From Planctomycetota bacterium (GTDB taxonomy: Bacteria; Planctomycetota; UBA8108; UBA1146; JAJFFE01): 34,155 bases of DNA. The notes under the pieces were generated by a model, which was not told where the DNA came from, ran no database searches, and saw only the letters and a list, made by a program, of their open reading frames with translations. The DNA is taken from the NCBI GenBank assembly GCA_021776775.1, contig JAJFFE010000342.1, positions 1-34,155 of the forward strand, given 5' to 3'. This document shows, in pieces, positions 15,815-23,142 of this stretch. The translations under genes were made by a program, and so were the position numbers. Each line of letters opens with the position of its first letter. The first letter of the stretch is position 1.

Positions 15815-17395
15815 ATGAAGCTCCACGCCCTTGGACACAGCTCCTTCCTCGTCGAAATGACGAACTCGGAAGACGAAGCGGTTCGTATTCTCGCTGATCC
15901 ATGGATCACCGACTTCGTCATCGGCGATCTGATGAGCCGGTTTCCCCGGGTGCGTATCGACTACGACGCGCTGCCGGAGATCCACGCGATCTTCCTCTCT
16001 CATTCGCACACCGATCACTTCTGTCCCTATAGCTTGCTCGAACTCTGGACGAATCTCTCGTCGGCCCCGACGATCTTGGTTCCTCAGAGCCTCGCGTACC
16101 TGACTGATCTTCTGAGCGAGTACCTCGTCGACGCGACGATCATGGTGATCGAGCAGAATCTTCCGATCGACTTCATGGGAGTGTCGATCACGACACTGTT
16201 CAACCTCGAACGTCGTCCGACGAACGAAGACGATGTCATGGTGCTTGCGATCGAGAGCGAGCAAGAGATCTTCTTCTCGGAGTGTGACGCCCTGCTGCCC
16301 TTCTACGACGAGGTTGCACGCGAAGCGATCGGGACGTATCTCGGCGGTGAGGGCGAAGGACTCGACACTGCGGTCTTCCTCACGACCAAGAACGAACTCG
16401 GCGCGACCATGGCGTCGTTCAATGCCAAGAACCTCGAAGACCGTTCTACGTTCGTCGCGGGGGCCGAGGATTTGGTGAACGCGGAGATCGAAGAGATCTA
16501 CACGCCGATGCCCGACCTCTACCCCGATCTGTGGAAGAACGAACGGCTCGTTCGCTTGATCGGTGGGCAGGGAATCGCGTTCCCGACTCAGATCAACCCA
16601 GAGTTCAATCGCGTCTTGTTCCCCATTCGTCTCAGCGACCGCGTGGCGATGGAACGCGAATTCGCCGACGAGATGGAGCTCCAGCACTCGATCGACACGT
16701 TTGAACCGGGATTTGTGCACGAGCTGACCGACGGACAGCTAACCGACCGGGAACCGTGTGCGTACCTAGAGCTTCTCGACGACGAAACAGACCGTGACTT
16801 CGACCCCTCCCTCGAGTGCTTCGACACGTTCCCCGTCGCTCCGCTTCGCGGGGACTCGCGTGACTTCGAAAAGCAACAAGCGGCGATACTCGAACGGTTG
16901 AACAACTCATTCCTGGGGTATCTCGTCGGTCGGCGGGAGCCTCCAATCGAGCACCTGCTCGCAGACAACGACGAAAACACCTACGTCGTCCGTATCCGAT
17001 ACGGAAACTCGGCACAGTGGGAAGATCGCGACTACGAGATCTCGTTCCAAGACCTGCGCTTCACCCAGGAAGAATCCGGCGGCGACGCCGATGAGTTCTA
17101 TTGGGCGAACGATCTCGACGATTACCTGAACGGCGCGTGCGACGACTTCTCGACGTTCTGCCGCGCGCCCCTCGGCGGAGCCGCTCGACGATTCTGGGAC
17201 TCGCTGGGCATGCCATACCTGAACAACGACCTGGTCGAGCGAAAGCTGCGCCTCCACTTCGAGCGGGCACAAAACGGCTTCACCGTAGGCGAGTGGGTTC
17301 TCCCATACTACGACGTCGCCGACATCGAGCCGGTCGAGGCAGCTACCACTAACGATGGGTTCGACGAGCCTGACGACGAAGACACGGGCATCTGA
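15815..17395 (+). CDS. Metallo-beta-lactamase-fold protein with unassigned C-terminal half
   Basis: This is a 526-residue protein. The first ~230 residues are a metallo-beta-lactamase-fold hydrolase: GHSSFLVEM near the start, LADPWITDF, and the zinc-binding SHSHTDHF (H63-x-H65-x-D67-H68). An acidic EIFFSECDALLPFYDE segment occupies the place of later metal ligands. The arrangement resembles UlaG-like members and the N-terminal part of CMP-sialate-hydroxylase-like proteins. Residues ~250-510 have no family I recognise; they are acidic and aromatic (YGNSAQWEDRDYEISFQDLRF, GGAARRFWDSLGMPYLNNDL). The substrate is unknown. The ATG at 15815 fits the fold; an extension back to 15773 adds nothing typical. 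The gene stands alone, 172 bases after DUF503, and short tandem repeats run across its stop codon. Confidence 0.75.
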   Translation: MKLHALGHSSFLVEMTNSEDEAVRILADPWITDFVIGDLMSRFPRVRIDYDALPEIHAIFLSHSHTDHFCPYSLLELWTNLSSAPTILVPQSLAYLTDLLSEYLVDATIMVIEQNLPIDFMGVSITTLFNLERRPTNEDDVMVLAIESEQEIFFSECDALLPFYDEVAREAIGTYLGGEGEGLDTAVFLTTKNELGATMASFNAKNLEDRSTFVAGAEDLVNAEIEEIYTPMPDLYPDLWKNERLVRLIGGQGIAFPTQINPEFNRVLFPIRLSDRVAMEREFADEMELQHSIDTFEPGFVHELTDGQLTDREPCAYLELLDDETDRDFDPSLECFDTFPVAPLRGDSRDFEKQQAAILERLNNSFLGYLVGRREPPIEHLLADNDENTYVVRIRYGNSAQWEDRDYEISFQDLRFTQEESGGDADEFYWANDLDDYLNGACDDFSTFCRAPLGGAARRFWDSLGMPYLNNDLVERKLRLHFERAQNGFTVGEWVLPYYDVADIEPVEAATTNDGFDEPDDEDTGI

Positions 17396-17449
17396 ACCGC
17401 ACGGGCATCTGAACCGCATGGGCAGCGAAACAGGCACGGACATCTGAAC
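17383..17449. repeat. 17-bp tandem repeat over the stop codon of the MBL-fold gene
   Basis: Two exact 17-bp copies CACGGGCATCTGAACCG lie back to back (17383-17399 and 17400-17416). A third degenerate copy (17417-17433) matches at 12 of 17 positions. A fourth (17435-17449) matches 14 of 15. The first copy holds the last codons and stop of the upstream gene, so the array looks like slippage from the gene's own 3' end. Confidence 0.85.
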
Positions 17450-17723
17450 GCTCGGTCCGACCCGTGGACTGTTGAGTTCGACTCCTGTGCTGCCCCAACG
17501 TGGGCGACCGTCAGACGCGAGTCTTGGCGGCTCAGAACGATCCATCCCGTAGAAGCGTAGGCCGGAAGTCCGCACTCCACGTTATCCCATCAAAACGGAA
17601 TCAATCCGAACGTCGCCGTCCTTTCTGAAACGAACACAGCACTACCGCGCGTGATGAAGACGAGCGCAACGTGGCGCGGCTGAGCTGTGCGCACTCGGAG
17701 ACGCACAGCTCGTCCACTCCCGC
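17396..17723. other. Gene-free stretch between the MBL-fold gene and thiC
   Basis: These 328 bases separate two convergent genes. They hold the tail of the 17-bp tandem repeat and, near the thiC end, a perfect 10-bp hairpin. No ORF here has a ribosome binding site together with believable protein composition. I see nothing else in it. Confidence 0.7.
17682..17711 (-). terminator. Hairpin behind thiC (terminator-like, no U tract)
   Basis: A perfect 10-bp inverted repeat GAGCTGTGCG / CGCACAGCTC (17682-17691, 17702-17711) with a 10-base loop starts 12 bases after the thiC stop codon. No T-run follows on either strand, so it may protect the 3' end or assist termination rather than be a classical intrinsic terminator. 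Confidence 0.5.
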
Positions 17724-19541
17724 CTATAGCCCGGGCGCTTGGACTTCGCGCGCCTCGTCCGGGGAGGCGACATCGGAGTGACACGACGCCTTGCCGGACT
17801 CCGCTCCGACCGACTTCCGCGTTTTCGCGGCGAGTCGATGAATCTCTTCGGGAGAGAGCACGCCCCGCTGTTCGAGAATCGCCTGCTGCTCTTCCGTCAA
17901 TGCAGACGAGATCTTCGCCTTACCGCGTTCATAGGCGGGGTCCTTGCCCGAGGCGAATTCGACGATCTCTTTCGAGATCCTCACGCTGCACCAGTCGTGA
18001 CCACACATCGCACAGAAGTCCGTGTCGACGTCGAGATCTTCATCGTGAAGTGCCCGGGCGGTGTCGGGATCGAAGCTCAGCTCGAAGTGACGTTCCCAGT
18101 TGAGCGCCGCGCGCGCGCGGGTCAGCTCATCGTCATTGTCACGCGAACCGGGGATTCCCAACGCGACATCGGATGCGTGGGCGGCGATCTTGTAGGCGAT
18201 ACAGCCCTGCTTCACGTCGTCCTTCTTGGGAAGCCCCAAGTGCTCCTTCGGCGTGACGTAGCACAACATCGCAGCTCCGTGGTACCCGGCGGCCGTCGCT
18301 CCGATCGCCGAGGTGATGTGGTCATAGCCGGGGAACATGTCCGTGACCAAGGGGCCCAACACATAGAACGGCGCGCCGTGGCAAAGGCGGCGTTGTAACT
18401 TCATGTTGTATTCGATTTGGTCAAACGGAACGTGCCCCGGTCCCTCGACCATGACCTGACACCCGTGCGACCACGCGCGCTCGGTGAGCTCGGCGATCGT
18501 CTCGAGCTCGCCGAGTTGTGCGGCGTCCGTGGCGTCGGCAAGTCCACCGGGACGTAGTCCATCGCCGAGTGAGAAGCTGACGTCGTAGCGACGCATGAGC
18601 TCGCAGATCTTGTCGAACAACGTGTACATGGGATTCTCGCGCTCGTGGATCAGCATCCATTTGGCGAGCAGCGATCCTCCGCGCGAGACGATCCCGATCA
18701 GTCGATCCTTGACCAACTCGAGGTGGGCATAGCGCACCCCGGCGTGAATGGTGAAGTAGTCGACTCCTTGCTTCGCCTGCTCTTCGAGACCGGCGAGAAT
18801 TACCTCTTCGGTCAACTCTTCGAGGCGACGATCGATGATCATGGAGTAGATCGGAACCGTGCCGATCGGCACGGTCGAGTTGCGAATGATTGCCTCTCGG
18901 CACGCGTCGAGATCTCCGCCGGTGGACAGATCCATGACGGTATCTGCTCCCCAACGCTCGGCCCAGCGAAGCTTCTCGACCTCTTCCTCGGTACCGGACG
19001 AGACCGGAGAGGCTCCCATGTTGGCATTGATCTTGGTCTTCGACGCGCGGCCTATCGCCATCGGGTCCAGCTTGTGCTCGAGGTGCACGATGTTCGCGGG
19101 GATGATCAGTCGACCGGCGGCCACTTCGACGCGGACCTGCTGCGGCGTGAGATGCGGCTCTCGTTGAGCGACGCGCTCCATGGCCGGGGTGACAGTGCCG
19201 AGCCGGGCGTGCTCGAGTTGCGTCACCGGGACGAAGCCCTTCGGCGCACGCGCGACTCTTCCCTCCATCACCCAGCCTTCCGGGAGGAAGTCCCAAGCGG
19301 TCTTACTCGACGGCTTCGGCATTCCTGGTGTGTCCGGAGAGGAGAAGGTTAGCGGCTCGCCAATGCGGGCTGGATTGGCAAAGCTACCGGGTGTCGTGCC
19401 GGCGTTGGTCGAGGAGGGATCGCTCGCTCCTCGAATCGGCAGAGGGAAATCCGCATGACGGGGCGTGTCCGACGCCGTCGAATCGGACGGTGTTGACGCT
19501 GACGAGTGCTCTGAAGGTGAAGACGCGGCAGGATTGTCCAC
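17724..19541 (-). CDS. thiC: Phosphomethylpyrimidine synthase ThiC
   Basis: ThiC rearranges 5-aminoimidazole ribotide into hydroxymethylpyrimidine phosphate, the pyrimidine half of thiamine, using a 4Fe-4S cluster and S-adenosylmethionine. These 605 residues show the family core: KTKINANMGASPVSSG, VMDLSTGGDLDACREAI, DYFTIHAGVRYAHLELV, the SLGDGLRPG and MVEGPGHVPFDQIEYNM motifs, AMLCYVTPKEHLGLP, and the C-terminal cluster motif CAMCGHDWC (CX2CX4C). The GTG start at 19541 is preceded by GAGG (19550-19547) at a 5-base spacing, directly behind a TPP riboswitch. Odd point: about 80 N-terminal residues are Ser/Pro/Thr-rich and unlike the conserved core, which begins near WDFLPEGWVMEGRVARAP. It is monocistronic; no other thiamine gene is in the window. 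Confidence 0.96.
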   Translation of the reverse strand: MDNPAASSPSEHSSASTPSDSTASDTPRHADFPLPIRGASDPSSTNAGTTPGSFANPARIGEPLTFSSPDTPGMPKPSSKTAWDFLPEGWVMEGRVARAPKGFVPVTQLEHARLGTVTPAMERVAQREPHLTPQQVRVEVAAGRLIIPANIVHLEHKLDPMAIGRASKTKINANMGASPVSSGTEEEVEKLRWAERWGADTVMDLSTGGDLDACREAIIRNSTVPIGTVPIYSMIIDRRLEELTEEVILAGLEEQAKQGVDYFTIHAGVRYAHLELVKDRLIGIVSRGGSLLAKWMLIHERENPMYTLFDKICELMRRYDVSFSLGDGLRPGGLADATDAAQLGELETIAELTERAWSHGCQVMVEGPGHVPFDQIEYNMKLQRRLCHGAPFYVLGPLVTDMFPGYDHITSAIGATAAGYHGAAMLCYVTPKEHLGLPKKDDVKQGCIAYKIAAHASDVALGIPGSRDNDDELTRARAALNWERHFELSFDPDTARALHDEDLDVDTDFCAMCGHDWCSVRISKEIVEFASGKDPAYERGKAKISSALTEEQQAILEQRGVLSPEEIHRLAAKTRKSVGAESGKASCHSDVASPDEAREVQAPGL

Positions 19542-19548
19542 GCTAACC

Positions 19549-19650
19549 TCGCTTCCCTACGCCGGTATGAGCCGGATCAGGTTCTATGGGTTCTTCTCAG
19601 CCGACTGACACATCGGACCATCACGATGACGCGTAGGCGCCCCAAGCGAA
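19549..19650 (-). promoter_or_regulatory. TPP riboswitch (THI element) controlling thiC
   Basis: On the minus strand, all conserved blocks of the TPP aptamer are present in order: P1 5' strand TTCGCTT with GGGGCGCC, a variable arm, CTGAGA, then ACCTGATCCGGCTCATACCGG, then CGTAGGGAAGCGA closing P1. P1 pairs TCGCTT (19649-19644) with AAGCGA (19554-19549). The thiC Shine-Dalgarno GAGG (19550-19547) shares its first two bases with the end of P1, and the GTG lies 5 bases further. TPP binding that stabilises P1 should therefore block ribosome loading directly. The aptamer identity is certain; the mechanism is inferred. Confidence 0.96.
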
Positions 19651-19659
19651 CAAGCCAGC

Positions 19660-19688
19660 AGTCTAACGAACGGGATCCCTCCCGGCAA
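19660..19688 (-). promoter_or_regulatory. Probable thiC promoter
   Basis: On the minus strand TTGCCG (19688-19683) and TAGACT (19665-19660) are 17 bases apart. Transcription would start about 19653, so the RNA would begin almost exactly at the 5' strand of riboswitch helix P1. That good fit supports an otherwise moderate consensus match (4/6 and 4/6). Confidence 0.5.
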
Positions 19689-19803
19689 CGACGCCGTGAG
19701 TAGGGCAACCAGACCCAGCTCTTTCCTCCATAGGCACTTAGGGCGAATCGGGTCGGCAGGCGGTATACTATCGTCGGGCATTTTCAAGAGGTGGAATAGG
19801 AAC

Positions 19804-21786
19804 ATGGATCTTCTACGGGCTGTCGCACTCATCGCCGTGTGCACGACGTTGGTATCGGGCAACGAACATCATTGGGTCACGCAAGCGAGCGCGACGATCC
19901 GGGGTTGGGAACTGAGCGTCGAAGTAGCGACGGTACATGGCGTCGTCGTCGAAGGTTGGACCCGAGCCACACTACATCGGCCAGATAGCCCGCCGCTGAT
20001 ACGTGTGCACGGGCCGCCTCACACCGATTCCAAATGGCCAAGCGTGGACCAGCGTGGCGCGCCCGATCGTTGGGATTCTGTTTCCGCGTACTTGGCGTTC
20101 GGCGGTCACGACACCTGGCTTCCAAAACTTGGGACCCTTCCCTCCCGATACCTAATGATCGACGACACAGTGAAGCTGACGATCGTTCATCACGTTCGCA
20201 TCGGTAATTCCGTGCCGCCCACGGACGAGCGTGAAATCTTCGTCGATGCTCAAACCGGAGAAGTCCTACTCGACCGGTCCGTGCTGCGGCACGTCGATGC
20301 CGGTGGCGTGATCAAGGGACGTCTCCCCGAAGACAACTTGCCGTACTCGATCGGGGCGACGTTCGTCGACTACCCACTGTCCGGGCTCTCCGTCTTTTCT
20401 CCCATCGCCGGCGAAACACTGACGAACGTCGCCGGAGAGTTCACGTTCGACCTTGCCCCCGGCGGGTCGACCTTCTTCACGGCAGCGCTCGACGGTCCGC
20501 TCATCACGGTTCTCGACCAATCGGGTCCGAGCGCCGCGTACCTCGGAGTGGTCAGTACCAGCTCGCCTCCCGTCGAAGTCATTTTCAACGAAATCGCCTC
20601 CGAGCTCGGAACCGCGGAGGTGGCAGGATTCTCGATCGTCACCCGATCGTACGACTGGCTGTTCGATCTCAGCCCGGACTTCGATCCGATACAGGCGCCC
20701 GTGACCGTGAACGTGAACTTCACCGGGAGTTGCTTCGCGTTCTACAGCCCAATTTTCTCGAGTCTGAACTTCGCTCAGTCGAGCGTCGCCTGCGCCAATA
20801 CCGCGTACGGAACGGTCATCGCCCACGAGTACTTTCACCACCTACAAAATCAACTCGTCGCCGTCTCGCCCCCGTACGCCGAAGCCATGGCGGATACGTT
20901 TGCCGCGTTCTTGTTGGATTCGCCGCTGATCGGCCAAGACTTCAACGGACCGGGAACGGTCCTGCGAGACCTGTCCGAGCCACACCAATACCCCGCAGCT
21001 TCCGCCGACCCCGCAGAAGAAGGATTACCGCTAGCCGCCGCGTTCTGGTCGCTGCGCGAGAACCTCGAAACCACGCTCGGTGCAACGGACGGCCGCCGTC
21101 TCACGGCCGAGCTCTGGCTCGCTAGCCAACTACTGAGCGGCGGCGTCGTGGACTCTACCATCGTCGACGACCTGATCATGATCGACGACGATGACGGCGA
21201 CCTGTCCGACGGAACACCGCACGCTACCGAGATCATCGCCGCGTTCGCCGCGCACGGATTCGACGTCCCGCTGTTTCCAGTCAGTGATCTAGACTGCGTC
21301 GTCATGGAGAACCAAGTCACGTTGAGTTGGGCGCTCCCACCGTCGGTCCCGTACGACCAAATCATGGTGGTACGAAACGGCGTCCCGCGCGCGGCGATCG
21401 CTGGCGACGACACGAGCTATCTCGACCTGTACCCCCCGGCCGGTAGCGTTCTCTACACGGTGATTGGATCTGCGGCGGAGGTCAGCTCCCCACCGACACT
21501 CTGCATCGCCGAAGTAGCGCCGTACACGCACTTCGTGCGTGGTGACGCGAATCGCAATGGTGGGCTGGAACTCGCCGACGCAATCGAGTTCTTGTCGATC
21601 TTGTTCGACCCGGAGATTACTGGCTATGGCTGCGACGACTCGCTCGATGCCGACGACAACGGCAGCATCGAAATCACGGACGCAATAGTGATCTTGGACT
21701 ACCTGTTCCTACTCGGCCCGTCACTCCCGGCACCATTCCCGTCCACCGGTTTCGACCCGACTCCCGACGCGCTGACGTGTGAGTAG
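19804..21786 (+). CDS. Secreted HEXXH zinc metallopeptidase with dockerin-type repeat
   Basis: This encodes 660 residues. The ATG at 19804 has GAGGTGG nine bases upstream and opens a signal peptide (MDLLRAVALIAVCTTLVSG). A propeptide-like N-terminal half includes REIFVDAQTGEVLLDR, as in thermolysin/fungalysin-type precursors. The catalytic motif is HEYFHH (HEXXH at 341-345) and a second acidic patch EAMAD (E360, D364) fits the third zinc ligand region, so a gluzincin peptidase is likely. A fibronectin-III-like stretch follows (about 495-560, VTLSWALPPSVPYDQIMVVRNG). The C-terminus has two dockerin-like calcium-loop units, GDANRNGGLELADAIEFLSI and DADDNGSIEITDAIVILDYL, a pattern common in planctomycete secreted proteins. 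No cohesin partner is in the window. It is divergent from thiC. Confidence 0.85.
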   Translation: MDLLRAVALIAVCTTLVSGNEHHWVTQASATIRGWELSVEVATVHGVVVEGWTRATLHRPDSPPLIRVHGPPHTDSKWPSVDQRGAPDRWDSVSAYLAFGGHDTWLPKLGTLPSRYLMIDDTVKLTIVHHVRIGNSVPPTDEREIFVDAQTGEVLLDRSVLRHVDAGGVIKGRLPEDNLPYSIGATFVDYPLSGLSVFSPIAGETLTNVAGEFTFDLAPGGSTFFTAALDGPLITVLDQSGPSAAYLGVVSTSSPPVEVIFNEIASELGTAEVAGFSIVTRSYDWLFDLSPDFDPIQAPVTVNVNFTGSCFAFYSPIFSSLNFAQSSVACANTAYGTVIAHEYFHHLQNQLVAVSPPYAEAMADTFAAFLLDSPLIGQDFNGPGTVLRDLSEPHQYPAASADPAEEGLPLAAAFWSLRENLETTLGATDGRRLTAELWLASQLLSGGVVDSTIVDDLIMIDDDDGDLSDGTPHATEIIAAFAAHGFDVPLFPVSDLDCVVMENQVTLSWALPPSVPYDQIMVVRNGVPRAAIAGDDTSYLDLYPPAGSVLYTVIGSAAEVSSPPTLCIAEVAPYTHFVRGDANRNGGLELADAIEFLSILFDPEITGYGCDDSLDADDNGSIEITDAIVILDYLFLLGPSLPAPFPSTGFDPTPDALTCE

Positions 21787-21844
21787 CGAACTCGCGGTTG
21801 AGCTTCGGCAAGGGGGCATCACGGAAGTCGCCATCAGTAAGTGG

Positions 21845-22684
21845 CTAGACGGTTGACTCGAGATCCGCCGGCTCGCAGTCGAGTTCATCGACGATCACCG
21901 CGTGATTCAAATGAGGATGGCTGAGCAAGCGGTGGGCAGCCCACTCTTCGGGCAAGAGCTCTCCAGTATCAGGGCCGCAGAAGTAGTGCGCTATCTCGTC
22001 CGCGGCCGCCGCCACAGCAGCCAAATCGACGTCTCGCTCGGTGGCGGGTTCATGGTGACACAAGATCGCACCGCCAATCTCTGGCGGTAGACGCCACTCC
22101 TGAGCGGCCCACGCGCCGGCCTGCGGATGGCTGACCCCAAACACTTCGCGTTCAACTTCCACCAACGCGCACCCCCGCAGACCTTCGAATCGACCGCGCT
22201 GACCGGCCACGATCTCGGGAAACGCTCGCAGCAAGATGAGCTTGCCCAAGTCATGTACGAGCCCCGTGACAAGCTCCTCGCCCGAGAACGGCAATCGGTG
22301 CAACCGGGTGATCAAACTCGCCGCACGACCCGCTAGGAACGAGTGCTCTCGAAAGTCGGAGGTCACGTAGGTGCCGTCGGGGTCATCGTTGAGAACCTCG
22401 ACCACACCAATACTCATCACCATGCTCCGGAGCGACCGCACGCCCAGAAGAACCATGGCCATCTTGAGCGTCGAGACTTCTCGGCTCATTCCGTAGTACG
22501 CCGAATTCGCCAGTCGCAAGACGCGAGACGCCATCCCAGGGTCTCGCTCCACCGCGGTGGCGATATCCGTCATCGACGCATCCTGGCGAATCAGCTCCAA
22601 AATTTCTTGAAGGCTGGAATCGAAAACGGGCAGTCCGCCCGCCTTCTGAATTCGAATCGGCAACTCGTCCAAGCCCGAGTTCAC
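21845..22684 (-). CDS. HDOD-domain protein
   Basis: About 279 residues contain a single HDOD domain spanning most of the chain: GGLPVFDSSLQEILELIRQDASMTDIATAVERDPGMASRVLRLANSA at the start in pieces, then LLGVRSLRSMVMSIGVVEV, TGLVHDLGKLILL with the His-Asp pair retained, and GGAILCHHEP. HDOD proteins are usually non-enzymatic signalling modules linked to chemotaxis, stress or cyclic-nucleotide networks, and no second output domain is present. I prefer the GTG at 22684 because it overlaps the ybeY stop as GTGA; another GTG at 22708 would add eight residues inside ybeY. It is the last gene of the long minus-strand operon. Confidence 0.85.
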   Translation of the reverse strand: MNSGLDELPIRIQKAGGLPVFDSSLQEILELIRQDASMTDIATAVERDPGMASRVLRLANSAYYGMSREVSTLKMAMVLLGVRSLRSMVMSIGVVEVLNDDPDGTYVTSDFREHSFLAGRAASLITRLHRLPFSGEELVTGLVHDLGKLILLRAFPEIVAGQRGRFEGLRGCALVEVEREVFGVSHPQAGAWAAQEWRLPPEIGGAILCHHEPATERDVDLAAVAAAADEIAHYFCGPDTGELLPEEWAAHRLLSHPHLNHAVIVDELDCEPADLESTV

Positions 22685-23142
22685 TGAGTCGTCCCGTTCA
22701 TTGCCCACCAGGCAGCGAAGAGTTCGTCCTGACGGCGAGACATCGTTGCCGCGGAATCCTCGTCCAGATCATCGTAGCCCAGTAGGTGAAGAACACCGTG
22801 CACGACGTAGAGCAGCACTTCCCGATTCGGGTCGCCATCGATCGGCGCCTCAGGGTGGTCGGCTGCCTGCCGGACCGCGGTGTCCGTGGATATGACAACT
22901 TCGCCCAGTCCGCCGCCCGGAGTGTCGTCATCGAGGGGGAAGGTGATGACATCGGTCGGCCCCGCAACTCCAAGGAACCGTAGATGGAGGTCGCTCTGAC
23001 AGACGTCATCGACGAACGCGACCTCAACTCCCTCAACACACGATTCTGCGTCGAGAACGTGACGCACCAAGGAAACAACAGCGTCTGCCGAAATGGAGAG
23101 TCGATCCTGATCGTTCACGATCGACACTTCGGGAGCGGTCAC
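22681..23142 (-). CDS. ybeY: YbeY-type rRNA maturation endoribonuclease
   Basis: This 153-residue protein matches YbeY, the single-strand endoribonuclease involved in 16S rRNA 3'-end maturation and ribosome quality control. Diagnostic parts are the LRFLGVAGPTDVITFPLDD segment, GEVVIST, and the zinc motif HGVLHLLGYDD. The family signature ends in a third histidine (GYDH); here the codons encode Asp-Asp, so the third metal ligand (residue 125) is Asp rather than His while H115 and H119 remain. Activity may persist with an Asp ligand. The GTG start overlaps the preceding stop (GTGA). Position after phoH and the PgpH-like gene is the conserved bacterial order. Confidence 0.93.
   Translation of the reverse strand: MTAPEVSIVNDQDRLSISADAVVSLVRHVLDAESCVEGVEVAFVDDVCQSDLHLRFLGVAGPTDVITFPLDDDTPGGGLGEVVISTDTAVRQAADHPEAPIDGDPNREVLLYVVHGVLHLLGYDDLDEDSAATMSRRQDELFAAWWAMNGTTQ

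Noticed and set aside
15800..16720. 306-codon minus-strand ORF opposite the MBL-fold gene
   Set aside because: Arg/Val/Asp-rich mirror composition of the sense gene, no recognisable domain, no start signal.
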